Source of the DNA: Antarctobacter heliothermus
GTDB taxonomy: Bacteria > Pseudomonadota > Alphaproteobacteria > Rhodobacterales > Rhodobacteraceae
Length of the DNA: 56,778 nucleotides
Direction: 5' to 3'
Assembly (NCBI RefSeq): GCF_900188425.1
Contig: NZ_FZON01000030.1
Coordinates: forward strand, 1 to 56,778
Every line of letters begins with the position of its first letter. Positions within the stretch are counted from its first letter, which is position 1. The notes beneath the pieces are model-generated. The model searched no databases. It saw nothing but the letters and a program-made list of their open reading frames with translations, and was not told the DNA's origin. The translations under genes and the position numbers were made by a program. Shown here one piece after another: positions 7,763 through 18,647 of this stretch.

Positions 7763-7831
7763 CTTGTCCGCCCATTCGTTGGCCAACGCCTTGGTCAGCT
7801 GCCCGATCCCGCCCTTGACGCGCGCAAACCT
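7763..7831 (-). pseudogene. Fragment of a short-chain dehydrogenase/reductase
   Basis: The minus-strand frame reads RFARVKGGIGQLTKALANEW-ADK, the segment that follows the active-site Tyr in SDR sugar dehydrogenases (usually YxASKGG..QLTKALANEWA). The catalytic Tyr is gone, the Lys is retained, and both flanks are unrelated. Only about 23 residues survive of some 250. Strong motif, so the origin is fairly sure. Confidence 0.6.
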
Positions 7832-7862
7832 GACAGCGGTCCCCTGCCCCGCACGCCATCTA

Positions 7863-8095
7863 CCACAGCGGCTGGCCCGTGCGTTGGCCGGGCAGATCCC
7901 ACAGGGCGATATCCACCGCCGAGATTGGAAAAGACGCGTACCCCCGCGCGCGACGCAATGCACATGGATTGCATCGCCTCAAACAGCGCCTCAACGTCGT
8001 GTGCCGCCTGACCGGTCAGAAAGGGCGCAAGGTCGTGTCCGACGGCGTGCGCGGCCCTTGCCACGGCGCGGCGGGTCAGCGATCGCGCAATCGTG
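7863..8095 (-). pseudogene. Frameshifted fragment of an enolase-superfamily (mandelate racemase-like) enzyme
   Basis: One frame gives GHDLAPFLTGQAAHDVEALF and ends GVRVFS; a second frame then gives SAVDIALWDLPGQRTGQPLW. Joined, these match the N-terminal cap-to-barrel junction of mandelate racemase / sugar-acid dehydratase proteins. A frameshift lies near 7920 and the whole catalytic barrel is missing. It abuts the regulator stop and the SDR scrap, suggesting that a sugar-acid catabolic segment was deleted here. Confidence 0.6.
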
Positions 8096-9316
8096 TCAGC
8101 CCTTTAGAAAGGCATTCCGATCGACCAGAAACTTGTCGGACAATGGCAGGCTCGCCGCGCCCAGCGCGCGCGCATCCCGCCCAATGCTGCCTTGGCGCAA
8201 GTCCGGCACCTCTATGCCCGGCACCTTGATCTCGTTCAGACGGCGGGCGGTTCGGGCGACCAGGGCCGCACGGACCGGGTCCGGCAGCCAGCCGTCGATC
8301 ACCACGCTTTGAAAGTCGATCAGGCAGGACGCGGACAGGATCGCATAGGCCAACCCATCGGCGGCACGGGACATCCACGCATCCAGAACACCGTCAGGCA
8401 AGTCCCATTGGGTCGGATTGTCCCAGATCATGCCGCTGTCGCCGCCCGCATCGGTCACCAGACGTTCCAGAGTGTATATGGACGCCACATCGACCAACTG
8501 GCTGACCTTGGTTCCCTTGATCCCGATCGGGATCGACGCCACGGCCGCGGCGTTGCCGCTGTGGCCGGTGAACACCGTGTTGTCGATGACCAACCCGCCG
8601 CCGACAAAGAAGCCGACAAAGAAATAGAGGAAGTCGCGGGGTTTGCTCTGATCGCCAAAGACCAACTCCGCACCGCAGGCCGCAGAGCCATCATTGCGCA
8701 GGTAGACCGGAAAAGCCCAGTTTTCGGCAAGTTCGTCTGCGATCTTGCGGTCGCGCCATGCCTCCATCTCTGTGGTGGGCAGGCCAAGCGGCTTGGCCCA
8801 GTCCCACAGCCTGAACGGAATGGAGATGCCCAACCCGGCGACACGGTCGCGATGCTCTGGTGAAAGCTGGCCAAGCAACTGCGCAATTGCGCCGTTTGCA
8901 AACGTCACCGCGCCATCGGGGGTGGGATAGCGATGGGGCAGGTGCACGCGGCCTTCGACGTGTCCGTGGAAATCGGTCAACAACAGGTCCAGCGACCGAC
9001 GCCCGACCTTGAGCCCCAGAAAAAACGCCCCCTCGCGCGCAAGGCTCATCGGCACCGACGGCTGGCCGACCTTGCCGCGCACTGGCTCTCCCTTTTGCAG
9101 CAAGCCCTCTTTTTCAAGCGCGCGCATGATCACCGACACGGTCTGCGCCGACAGGCCAGTCAGACGGGCAATTTCGGCCTTGGGGAGCGGCCCGAATTGC
9201 CGAACCAGCGACAGGACCAGCCGTTCGTTATGGGCCCGAACACCGCTTTGATTGGACCCGCGCACGCTGTCTGACGGCAGGCTCGCCGGATCGTCTTCTT
9301 TCCGGGTGCTGTCCAT
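8096..9316 (-). CDS. ROK-family transcriptional regulator (FrcR-like)
   Basis: 406 residues. N-terminal winged helix-turn-helix (LPKAEIARLTGLSAQTVSVI, about 45-65) followed by a ROK sugar-kinase-like domain (GLGISIPF, then FFVGGGLVIDNTVFTG). The zinc motif CxCGxxGC of classical ROK proteins is not visible, and it is unlikely to phosphorylate sugar. It is divergent from frcBCA, so it probably represses that operon and responds to fructose or a related sugar. ATG 9316 has GAAGGA in front; ATG 9343 (nine residues longer, GAGG in front) is also possible. The frame stays open far upstream, but that part is antisense to frcB. Confidence 0.85.
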   Translation of the reverse strand: MDSTRKEDDPASLPSDSVRGSNQSGVRAHNERLVLSLVRQFGPLPKAEIARLTGLSAQTVSVIMRALEKEGLLQKGEPVRGKVGQPSVPMSLAREGAFFLGLKVGRRSLDLLLTDFHGHVEGRVHLPHRYPTPDGAVTFANGAIAQLLGQLSPEHRDRVAGLGISIPFRLWDWAKPLGLPTTEMEAWRDRKIADELAENWAFPVYLRNDGSAACGAELVFGDQSKPRDFLYFFVGFFVGGGLVIDNTVFTGHSGNAAAVASIPIGIKGTKVSQLVDVASIYTLERLVTDAGGDSGMIWDNPTQWDLPDGVLDAWMSRAADGLAYAILSASCLIDFQSVVIDGWLPDPVRAALVARTARRLNEIKVPGIEVPDLRQGSIGRDARALGAASLPLSDKFLVDRNAFLKG

Positions 9317-9392
9317 GTTGTTCCTTCTGGAGGCACTGAGCATTTCGCGTCCTCTCTTGTCAGATTTCCCCTTTCGGCGCCGCCTGTCAATA

Positions 9393-9415
9393 ATAAATAA
9401 CGCGGATTGATTTAT
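9393..9415. promoter_or_regulatory. Candidate ROK operator between the regulator and frcB
   Basis: ATAAAT at 9393-9398 and ATTTAT at 9410-9415 form an inverted repeat in an AT-rich island within GC-rich DNA, 77 bases upstream of the regulator ATG. TTGACTTTGACC follows at 9417-9428, giving possible -35 elements for frcB. ROK repressors commonly bind AT-rich palindromes. The -10 is not clear. Confidence 0.4.
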
Positions 9416-9529
9416 ATTGACTTTGACCGCTCGAATCTGTTCTCTAGATGACGAAGGGTCGGCGTAAATCGCGGCTCTTGGGTCTGATAATACTGCCGCG
9501 TTGGACCCCGCGGATTTTGGGAGGATACC

Positions 9530-10555
9530 ATGAAAAAGCTTTTGACTGGCACGGCCATTGCCCTGACTGCCGCCGCACTGGCAACCGGCGCAAGCGCCGC
9601 AAGCCATTCGATCAGCGCGTGCCTGATCACCAAGACCGACACCAACCCGTTTTTCGTCAAGATGAAAGAAGGCGCGACCGCCAAGGCCGAAGAGTTGGGA
9701 ATCGAGCTGAAGTCCTTTGCCGGCAAGATCGACGGCGACCATGAAACCCAGGTTCAGGCTATTGAGACCTGCATCGCGGATGGCGCCAAAGGCATTCTGC
9801 TGACCGCCTCCGACACATCGTCCATCGTTCCGGCCGTGCAGCAGGCGCGCGACGCGGGCATCCTTGTCATCGCGCTCGACACGCCGCTGGAGCCGATCGA
9901 TTCCGCCGACGCGACCTTTGCCACCGACAACTTTCTGGCCGGTGAACTGATCGGCAAGTGGGCCGCCGGCAAGCTGGGCGATGCCGCCGCCGACGCCAAG
10001 ATCGGCATGCTGGATCTGGCCGTGTCGCAGCCGTCGGTTGGCGTTTTGCGCGATCAGGGGTTCCTGACCGGGTTTGGCATCGACGTCATGGATGTCACCA
10101 AGTGGGGCGATGAAACCGACCCGCGCATCGTTGGCAACGACGTGACGCAGGGCAACGAAGAGGGCGGCCGCCGCGCGATGGAAAACCTGCTGGCGCAGGA
10201 TCCCTTCATCAACGTGGTGTACACCATCAACGAACCCGCAGCCGCCGGGGCCTATGAGGCGCTGAAATCCATCGGGCGTGAAAACGACGTTCTGATCGTC
10301 TCGGTCGACGGCGGTTGTCCCGGTGTCATGAACGTGGCCGACGGCGTGATCGGCGCGACCTCGCAGCAGTATCCGCTGCTGATGGCGTCGCTGGGCATCG
10401 AGGCGATCAAGAAATGGGCCGACGAGGGCGTCAAGCCAGAGCCGACCGAAGGCAAGAACTTCTTCGACACGGGTGTGTCGCTGGTCACCGATCAGCCTGT
10501 CGACGGCGTCGACTCGATCACTGTGCAAGAGGGCATGGATCGCTGCTGGGGTTGA
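9530..10555 (+). CDS. frcB: Fructose ABC transporter, periplasmic binding protein FrcB
   Basis: 341 residues, with signal peptide ending at TGASA/ASHS. The mature protein is a ribose/fructose-type binding protein: [20 protein letters not shown] at the start, [20 protein letters not shown], then [17 protein letters not shown] and a C-terminal pair of cysteines (GGCPGV and DRCWG). This pattern matches FrcB, which captures fructose (also ribose, mannose) for import. GGGAGG lies before the ATG. It is first in frcBCA, and a strong hairpin follows it, which commonly makes the binding protein more abundant than the membrane parts. Confidence 0.88.
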   Translation: MKKLLTGTAIALTAAALATGASAASHSISACLITKTDTNPFFVKMKEGATAKAEELGIELKSFAGKIDGDHETQVQAIETCIADGAKGILLTASDTSSIVPAVQQARDAGILVIALDTPLEPIDSADATFATDNFLAGELIGKWAAGKLGDAAADAKIGMLDLAVSQPSVGVLRDQGFLTGFGIDVMDVTKWGDETDPRIVGNDVTQGNEEGGRRAMENLLAQDPFINVVYTINEPAAAGAYEALKSIGRENDVLIVSVDGGCPGVMNVADGVIGATSQQYPLLMASLGIEAIKKWADEGVKPEPTEGKNFFDTGVSLVTDQPVDGVDSITVQEGMDRCWG

Positions 10556-10576
10556 TCCCGAGCTTCTGAACTACAG

Positions 10577-10601
10577 CGAAGGGGCGGCAGCCGCCCCTTC
10601 G
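10577..10601 (+). terminator. Hairpin between frcB and frcC
   Basis: CGAAGGGGCGGC and its exact complement GCCGCCCCTTCG are separated by one base, giving a stem of about 11 pairs with a small loop. No U-run follows, so it is more likely an mRNA-stabilising or partial-termination hairpin that favours frcB over frcC and frcA. Confidence 0.7.
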
Positions 10602-10688
10602 TCATGGACGCGTTGCCGCCTTGTCGCCTAGGCTGGTCTGAAACGCGCATCAGAACGCACCCACAAACTTGATCTGGGAGGATCCCAC

Positions 10689-11759
10689 ATGACCGAGTCT
10701 GCCTCGAAGGGGTCGGACTACGAATCGTCGTTGTCCGCAGCCACCAATCAGGTTGCCGAGTTCGAAAAGCCCCAAGGTTTCGTTCACAAGGTGCAAAACG
10801 CCCTGCACACGAACCCCGCCCTTGTCCCGCTCATCGTCCTTGTAATGTCCATCGTGGTCTTTGGCCTGCTGCTGGGGTCCAAGTTCTTTTCGCCATTTGC
10901 CCTGACGCTGATCCTGCAACAGGTTCAGATCGTTGGCATCGTGGCAGCCGCGCAATCGCTGGTAATCCTGACCGCGGGCATCGACCTGTCCGTGGGCGCG
11001 ATCATGGTCATGAGCTCAGTCGTCATGGGCCAGTTCACCTTTCGCTATGGCATCCCGCCGTTCATCTCTGTGATGTGCGGCCTGGCCGTGGGCACCGGCA
11101 TCGGCGCGATCAACGGCCTGCTGGTGACGCGGATGAAACTGCCGCCCTTCATCGTGACGCTGGGCATGTGGCAGATCGTTCTGGCGGCCAACTTTCTGTA
11201 TTCGGCGAACGAGACGATCCGCTCTCAGGACATCGAACAGAACGCCGCGATCCTGCAATTCTTCGGCACCACTCTGCAACTGGGCAGCGCGCGCCTGACC
11301 TATGGCATCATCTTCATGCTGCTGCTCTTTGGCGTGCTGACCTATGCGCTGACGCAAACCGCCTGGGGGCGACATGTCTACGCCGTGGGCGATGACAAGG
11401 AGGCGGCGGAACTGTCCGGCATGGAGGCGAACAAGGTTCTGGTGTCCGTCTACGCGCTGTCCGGCCTGATCTGCGCCTTTGCCGGATGGGCCTTGATCGG
11501 GCGCATCGGGTCGGTCTCTCCGACCTCTGGCCAGTTGGCCAATATCGAATCCATCACCGCCGTGGTGATCGGGGGCATCTCGCTGTTTGGCGGGCGCGGC
11601 TCAGTTTTGGGCTCGCTCTTTGGGGCGCTGATCGTTGGTGTGTTCACCTTGGGTCTGCGCCTGATGGGGGCGGACGCGCAATGGACCTACCTGCTGATCG
11701 GTGTGCTGATCATCGCGGCGGTCTCTGTCGATCAATGGATCAGGAAGGTTTCGGGATAA
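10689..11759 (+). CDS. frcC: Fructose ABC transporter permease FrcC
   Basis: 356-residue inner-membrane permease of the ribose/xylose class. A hydrophilic N-terminal tail of about 50 residues is followed by eight to ten hydrophobic segments, with LVILTAGIDLSVGAIMVMSS, the family hallmark (TGGIDLSVG), near 95 and the late GLRLMGADAQWTYLLIG. GGGAGG precedes the ATG. The stop overlaps the frcA start (TAATG), so the two are translated together. It forms the fructose channel with FrcA as motor. Confidence 0.88.
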   Translation: MTESASKGSDYESSLSAATNQVAEFEKPQGFVHKVQNALHTNPALVPLIVLVMSIVVFGLLLGSKFFSPFALTLILQQVQIVGIVAAAQSLVILTAGIDLSVGAIMVMSSVVMGQFTFRYGIPPFISVMCGLAVGTGIGAINGLLVTRMKLPPFIVTLGMWQIVLAANFLYSANETIRSQDIEQNAAILQFFGTTLQLGSARLTYGIIFMLLLFGVLTYALTQTAWGRHVYAVGDDKEAAELSGMEANKVLVSVYALSGLICAFAGWALIGRIGSVSPTSGQLANIESITAVVIGGISLFGGRGSVLGSLFGALIVGVFTLGLRLMGADAQWTYLLIGVLIIAAVSVDQWIRKVSG

Positions 11760-12562
11760 TGTCTGTGCAACCCATCGTTCAAGGCCGCGGAATCGTGAAG
11801 CGTTACGGCCACGTCACCGCCATCGACCATTCGGATTTTGACCTATACCCGGGTGAGGTGCTGGCCGTGATCGGCGACAACGGCGCTGGGAAATCGTCGA
11901 TCGTCAAGGCGATCTGCGGCGCGGTTCAGGCCGACGAAGGCGAAATCAGGATCGAGGGCAAGCCGGTGCATTTCACCTCACCGCTGCAAGCCCGCGACAT
12001 GGGGATCGAGATTGTCTATCAGCAACTCGCCCTGTCGCCATCGCTGTCCATTGCCGACAACATGTTCGCCGGGCGCGAGCTGCGCAAACCCGGCTTCATG
12101 GGCACGGTTTTTCGTCAACTCGACAAGAAGGCGATGGAAAAGTTCGCCCGGGACAAGCTGACGGAACTGGGCCTGATGACCGTCCAGTCGATCAATCAGG
12201 CGGTCGAAACCCTGTCCGGCGGCCAGCGTCAGGGCGTGGCTGTGGCCCGCGCCGCAGCCTTTGCCCGCAAGTTCATCATCATGGATGAACCAACCGCCGC
12301 CCTTGGCGTCAAGGAAAGCCGCCGGGTGCTGGAACTGATCCAGGACGTGCGCGCAAAGGGTATTCCGATCATCCTGATCAGCCACAACATGCCGCATGTC
12401 TTCGAGGTGGCTGACCGGGTCCACATTCACCGGCTGGGCAAGCGTCACGCGGTGGTCGATCCGGCCAAGATCTCGATGTCGGACGCGGTGGCGATCATGA
12501 CCGGCGCGATGGAACCGCCGCCGATTGAAGAGCAACAACTTACGCCAAAGGCCGCAGCGTAG
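11759..12562 (+). CDS. frcA: Fructose ABC transporter ATPase FrcA
   Basis: 267 residues from the ATG that overlaps the frcC stop. Walker A GDNGAGKS at 39-46, Q-loop YQQL, signature LSGGQRQG, Walker B FIIMDEP, switch His in SHNM. It has one ABC module only, where RbsA and XylG have two; single-module length is typical of FrcA. The end (EPPPIEEQQLTPKAAA) is a flexible tail. It energises FrcBC import. No fructokinase gene follows; the glycogen operon starts after a hairpin. Confidence 0.88.
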   Translation: MSVQPIVQGRGIVKRYGHVTAIDHSDFDLYPGEVLAVIGDNGAGKSSIVKAICGAVQADEGEIRIEGKPVHFTSPLQARDMGIEIVYQQLALSPSLSIADNMFAGRELRKPGFMGTVFRQLDKKAMEKFARDKLTELGLMTVQSINQAVETLSGGQRQGVAVARAAAFARKFIIMDEPTAALGVKESRRVLELIQDVRAKGIPIILISHNMPHVFEVADRVHIHRLGKRHAVVDPAKISMSDAVAIMTGAMEPPPIEEQQLTPKAAA

Positions 12563-12568
12563 CACCCT

Positions 12569-12603
12569 AATGGCGCTCCGCCGTCGGGCGGCGGGCCGCC
12601 ATT
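12569..12603 (+). terminator. Hairpin ending the frc operon
   Basis: AATGGCG and CGCCATT enclose a second GC-rich stem (CGCC..GGCG), seven bases after the frcA stop. No clear U-run follows, so termination may be partial or Rho-assisted. Confidence 0.55.
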
Positions 12604-12616
12604 GACTGGCACACGC

Positions 12617-12644
12617 TTGCAACAGCAAACGCCCGGGTTACACT
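12617..12644 (+). promoter_or_regulatory. Candidate promoter of the glycogen operon
   Basis: TTGCAA (12617-12622), 16 bases, then TACACT (12639-12644), a fair sigma-70 match 82 bases before the glgP ATG. It is the best pair in the gap between the frc hairpin and glgP. Confidence 0.45.
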
Positions 12645-12682
12645 AATCGCAAATCAGGTATGGCCTTTGGTACACAACTGCC

Positions 12683-12694
12683 GTTAGCGATAAC
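12683..12694. promoter_or_regulatory. Candidate LacI-family operator GTTAGCGATAAC
   Basis: A near-perfect 12-bp palindrome (one mismatched pair) with the central CG typical of LacI/GalR operators. It sits between the candidate promoter and the glgP start, where a repressor would block transcription. No LacI-type gene lies in the window. Confidence 0.4.
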
Positions 12695-12726
12695 AGGCGT
12701 GTCACGGTCAGCGGGAGGACCGGTCG

Positions 12727-15146
12727 ATGGCGCGCGTTTCGCGGCCCGAAAGACAGGACAGGACCGACCCTATGAAAGACGAAATTCTCGCGCATCTGCG
12801 CTATTCGCTCGGCAAAGATGCCGAACACGCCGCGCTGTATGACTGGCGCATGGCCCTTTCGCTCAGCTTGCGCGACCGGATGGTGGACTCTTGGTATCAA
12901 AGCACCAAGGCCAGCTATGTCGGCCGAAAAAAGCGGGTCTACTATCTTTCGATGGAGTTCCTCATCGGTCGCCTGATCGAGGACGTCGCCGCCAATATCG
13001 GCCTGACAAACGAAGCGCGCGCCGCCGTGACGGAACTGGGTCAGGACTATGACACACTTGTCCATGACGAACCCGACGCAGCCCTTGGCAACGGTGGCCT
13101 TGGTCGCCTTGCCGCCTGTTTCATGGACAGCCTGGCCACGCTAGGCATCCCGGCGATGGGCTATGGCATCCGCTATGAACACGGGTTGTTCGAACAGGAC
13201 TTTGTCGAAGGCCAGCAGATCGAAAAGCCGGAAACCTGGCTGGCCCAGCGCCACGCCTGGGAATTTGAGCGCCCCGAGGTCAGCTACAAGATCGGCTTTG
13301 GCGGTCATGTGCAGCACCACGAAGGCAAGGCCAAATGGCACCCGCATGAAACCGTACTGGCGACGGCGTTTGACACGCCGGTTGTCGGCTGGCAGGGGTG
13401 CTGGGGCAACACCTTGCGACTGTGGTCTGCGCGGCCGCAAAAAGAATTCGACCTCGCCAGCTTTAACCGGGGCGACTACCTGGCCGCGAGCCGGTCAGAG
13501 GCGCTGGCGCGGACCATTTGTCGTGTGCTGTACCCTGACGACACCACCGAAAGCGGCAAGGAACTGCGCCTCAAGCAAGAGTATTTCTTTACCGCCGCCT
13601 CGATTCACGACCTTCTGCGCCGGTTCTTTATCGACCATGACGACATCCGCGCCCTGCCCGATGCCGCCGCGATTCAGCTGAACGACACGCACCCCGCCAT
13701 TGCGGGACCGGAACTGATCCGCATTCTTGTGGACATTCACGGCCTGAACATGGCGGAGGCGATCGAACTGGCCCGCCGTTGCCTGGGCTACACCAACCAC
13801 ACCCTGCTGCCAGAGGCGCTGGAACGCTGGCCGGAATGGCTGTTGGGCCGTGTGCTGCCCCGCCATCTGGAAATCATCCGCGCCATCGAGGACGGCCAGC
13901 AGGCGCAACACCCCGACAGCCCGCGCATCCTTGACCACGGTAACGTCAACATGGGTGAGCTTGCGTTTATCATGGCGCACAAGGTCAACGGCGTATCGGC
14001 GCTGCATACCGATCTTGTCAAATCGACCGTGTTTGCCGATCTGCACCGCATCCACCCGACGCGCATCGTGAACCAGACCAATGGCATCACGCCGCGCCGC
14101 TGGCTGTATGAATGCAATCCGGCCCTGTCGAACCTCATCACCCGTGAAATCGGCGATGCCTGGCCCGCAGATCTGGACCAGCTCAGCCGCCTTCGGGACC
14201 GCAGCGGTGATCAGGGCTTTTTGCAGGAATTCATGGCCGCCAAGCGCGTCAACAAGGAACGCCTGTCGAACTGGGTTCAGGAGCATTGCGGCATCGCCAT
14301 CGACCCGGACGCCATGTTCGACGTGCAGATCAAGCGCATCCACGAATACAAACGCCAGTTGATGAACATTCTGGAAACCATCGCGTTCTGGAATGAAATC
14401 CACGCCAACCCGAACGGCAACTGGACGCCACGGGTCAAGATCTTTGGCGGCAAGGCAGCACCGGGCTATCACGTCGCCAAGCAAATCATCCGCCTGATCA
14501 ACGACGTCGGCGGTGTTCTCAACAACGACCCGGTGACAAAGGATCTGCTCAAGATCGTCTACCCGCCCAACTACAACGTGACGATGGCCGAAATGCTGAT
14601 CCCGGCGGCGGACCTGAGCGAACAGATCTCGACCGCAGGCAAAGAGGCGTCGGGCACCGGCAACATGAAGTTTGCCCTGAACGGCGCGCTGACCATCGGC
14701 ACGCTGGACGGTGCCAACGTCGAAATCCGCGACCATGTGGGGCCGGAAAACTTCTTCCTGTTCGGCCTGACCGCCGCCGAGGTGACAGAGCGGCGCAGCC
14801 ACCACGGCTATGCCCGCGCCGCCATCGAACAAAGCCCGCGCATGCAAAAGGTTCTGGCCCAGATCGCCGAGGGTCGTTTCTCACCAGAGGAACCCAGCCG
14901 CTACCACGATCTGGTCGCCAACCTGTGGGATCACGACCATTTCCTCGTGTCCTGCGATTTCGACACCTATTTCGATACGCAGCGCCGCGCCGACGAAGCC
15001 TTTACTCATTCGTCGTCATGGGCTGCAATGGCGTTGAACAACACTGCCGGTGTCGGCTGGTTCTCATCGGACCGAACGATTCGCGGTTACGCGCGCGACA
15101 TCTGGAATGTCGGTAGCGCCATCGACGGCGAATTGGAGCAGAGCGC

Positions 15147-15150
<4 letters not shown>
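12727..15150 (+). CDS. glgP: Glycogen/starch phosphorylase GlgP
   Basis: 807 residues. Releases glucose-1-phosphate from glycogen ends using phosphate and pyridoxal phosphate. Seen: the N-terminal RVYYLSMEFLIGRL, ALGNGGLGRLAACFMDS, NDTHPAIAGPEL, and the cofactor motif EASGTGNMKFALNG with the PLP lysine at about 648. Full family length. I chose ATG 12727 because GGGAGG stands eight bases ahead; ATG 12772 is weaker. First gene of a seven-gene operon and overlapping glgB by 4 bases, so breakdown and synthesis enzymes are made together. Confidence 0.96.
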
Positions 15151-17357
<2,207 letters not shown>

Positions 17358-17386
17358 CCGGACACCTGATCACGGGGGAGGATCAC

Positions 17387-18646
17387 ATGCACAACGACAG
17401 GTTCACGCTGGCCCAGCAAACGATGGCCTATGTCCTTGCGGGTGGGCGCGGGTCGCGCCTGAAGGAAATGACCGACATCCGGGCAAAGCCTGCGGTCTAT
17501 TTCGGGGGCAAGACCCGGATCATCGACTTTGCGCTGTCCAATGCGGTCAACTCCGGCATCCGCCGGATCGGTGTTGCGACCCAGTACAAGGCGCACAGCC
17601 TGATCCGCCACCTGCAACGCGGCTGGTCCTTTTTCCGGGCCGAACGCAACGAGGGGCTGGATATCCTGCCTGCGTCACAGCAGCTGGACGAGGAAAACTG
17701 GTACAAGGGGACTGCTGACGCGGTCACCCAGAACATTTCGATCATTCGGGGATACGGTCCGAAATACATCCTGATCCTGGCAGGGGACCATATCTACAAG
17801 CAGGACTATTCGTTCATGATCGAACAGCATGTGACCTCGGGCGCCAAGGTGACCGTGGGCTGTATCGAGGTGCCGCGCGAAGAGGCCAAGGGCTTTGGCG
17901 TGATGGCAGTGGACGACACCGACAAGATCCTGGAGTTCGTCGAAAAACCGGCAGAGCCGCCCACAATGCCCGGCGATCCGACCCGCTCTCTGGCGTCGAT
18001 GGGCATCTATGTCTTCGAGACCGAATTCTTGTGTGACCTGCTGGAGGCCGACGCCAAGAACCCCGACTCGACCCATGATTTCGGCAAGGACATCATCCCC
18101 GGTCTGGTGGCCACTGGCGACGCGGTGGCGCATCCCTTTGGTCGGTCCTGCGTCATGTCCGGGCTGGAAAAGAAACCCTACTGGCGCGATGTCGGCACGC
18201 TGGACGCCTATTGGCAGGCGAATATCGACCTGACCGATTTTGAACCGGAACTGGACATCTACGCCACCAACTGGCCGATCTGGACCTACTCCGAGCTGAC
18301 CGCCCCGGCCAAGTTCATCCACAACGAAGAGGGCCGCCGCGGGCAGGCCGTGTCGTCGATGGTGTCGGGCGGCTGCATCATCTCAGGCTCCACACTGGAA
18401 CGTTGCCTGATGTTCACTGGGGTCAAGACGCATTCCTATGCGCAACTGGAGGGCGTCGTTGCCCTGCCCTACGCAGAGGTCGGCCGCCACGCCAACATCA
18501 AGAACGCCATCATCGACCGCGGGGTCAAGATCCCCGAGGGGCTGATTGTCGGCGAAGATGCCGAACTGGACGCCAAGCGGTTCCGCCGCACCGAAAACGG
18601 CATCTGCCTGATCACCAACGAGATGATCCACAAGCTGGAGTTGTGA
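17387..18646 (+). CDS. glgC: Glucose-1-phosphate adenylyltransferase GlgC
   Basis: 419 residues. Makes ADP-glucose from ATP and glucose-1-phosphate, the committed step of glycogen synthesis. Motifs: [19 protein letters not shown] (nucleotide site), [27 protein letters not shown], and the C-terminal left-handed helix region with [11 protein letters not shown] chose ATG 17387, since GGGGGAGG lies five bases ahead; the frame stays open to a TTG inside glgB. Homologues in this group are allosterically activated by fructose-6-phosphate or pyruvate; the fructose importer next door fits that. One base separates it from glgA. Confidence 0.96.
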   Translation: MHNDRFTLAQQTMAYVLAGGRGSRLKEMTDIRAKPAVYFGGKTRIIDFALSNAVNSGIRRIGVATQYKAHSLIRHLQRGWSFFRAERNEGLDILPASQQLDEENWYKGTADAVTQNISIIRGYGPKYILILAGDHIYKQDYSFMIEQHVTSGAKVTVGCIEVPREEAKGFGVMAVDDTDKILEFVEKPAEPPTMPGDPTRSLASMGIYVFETEFLCDLLEADAKNPDSTHDFGKDIIPGLVATGDAVAHPFGRSCVMSGLEKKPYWRDVGTLDAYWQANIDLTDFEPELDIYATNWPIWTYSELTAPAKFIHNEEGRRGQAVSSMVSGGCIISGSTLERCLMFTGVKTHSYAQLEGVVALPYAEVGRHANIKNAIIDRGVKIPEGLIVGEDAELDAKRFRRTENGICLITNEMIHKLEL

Positions 18647-18647
18647 C

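Noticed and set aside
9317-10528. Minus-strand extension of the ROK regulator frame to 810 codons, antisense to frcB
   Set aside because: The portion upstream of 9343 lies opposite the well-supported frcB and shows no protein family; only the ROK part is coding.
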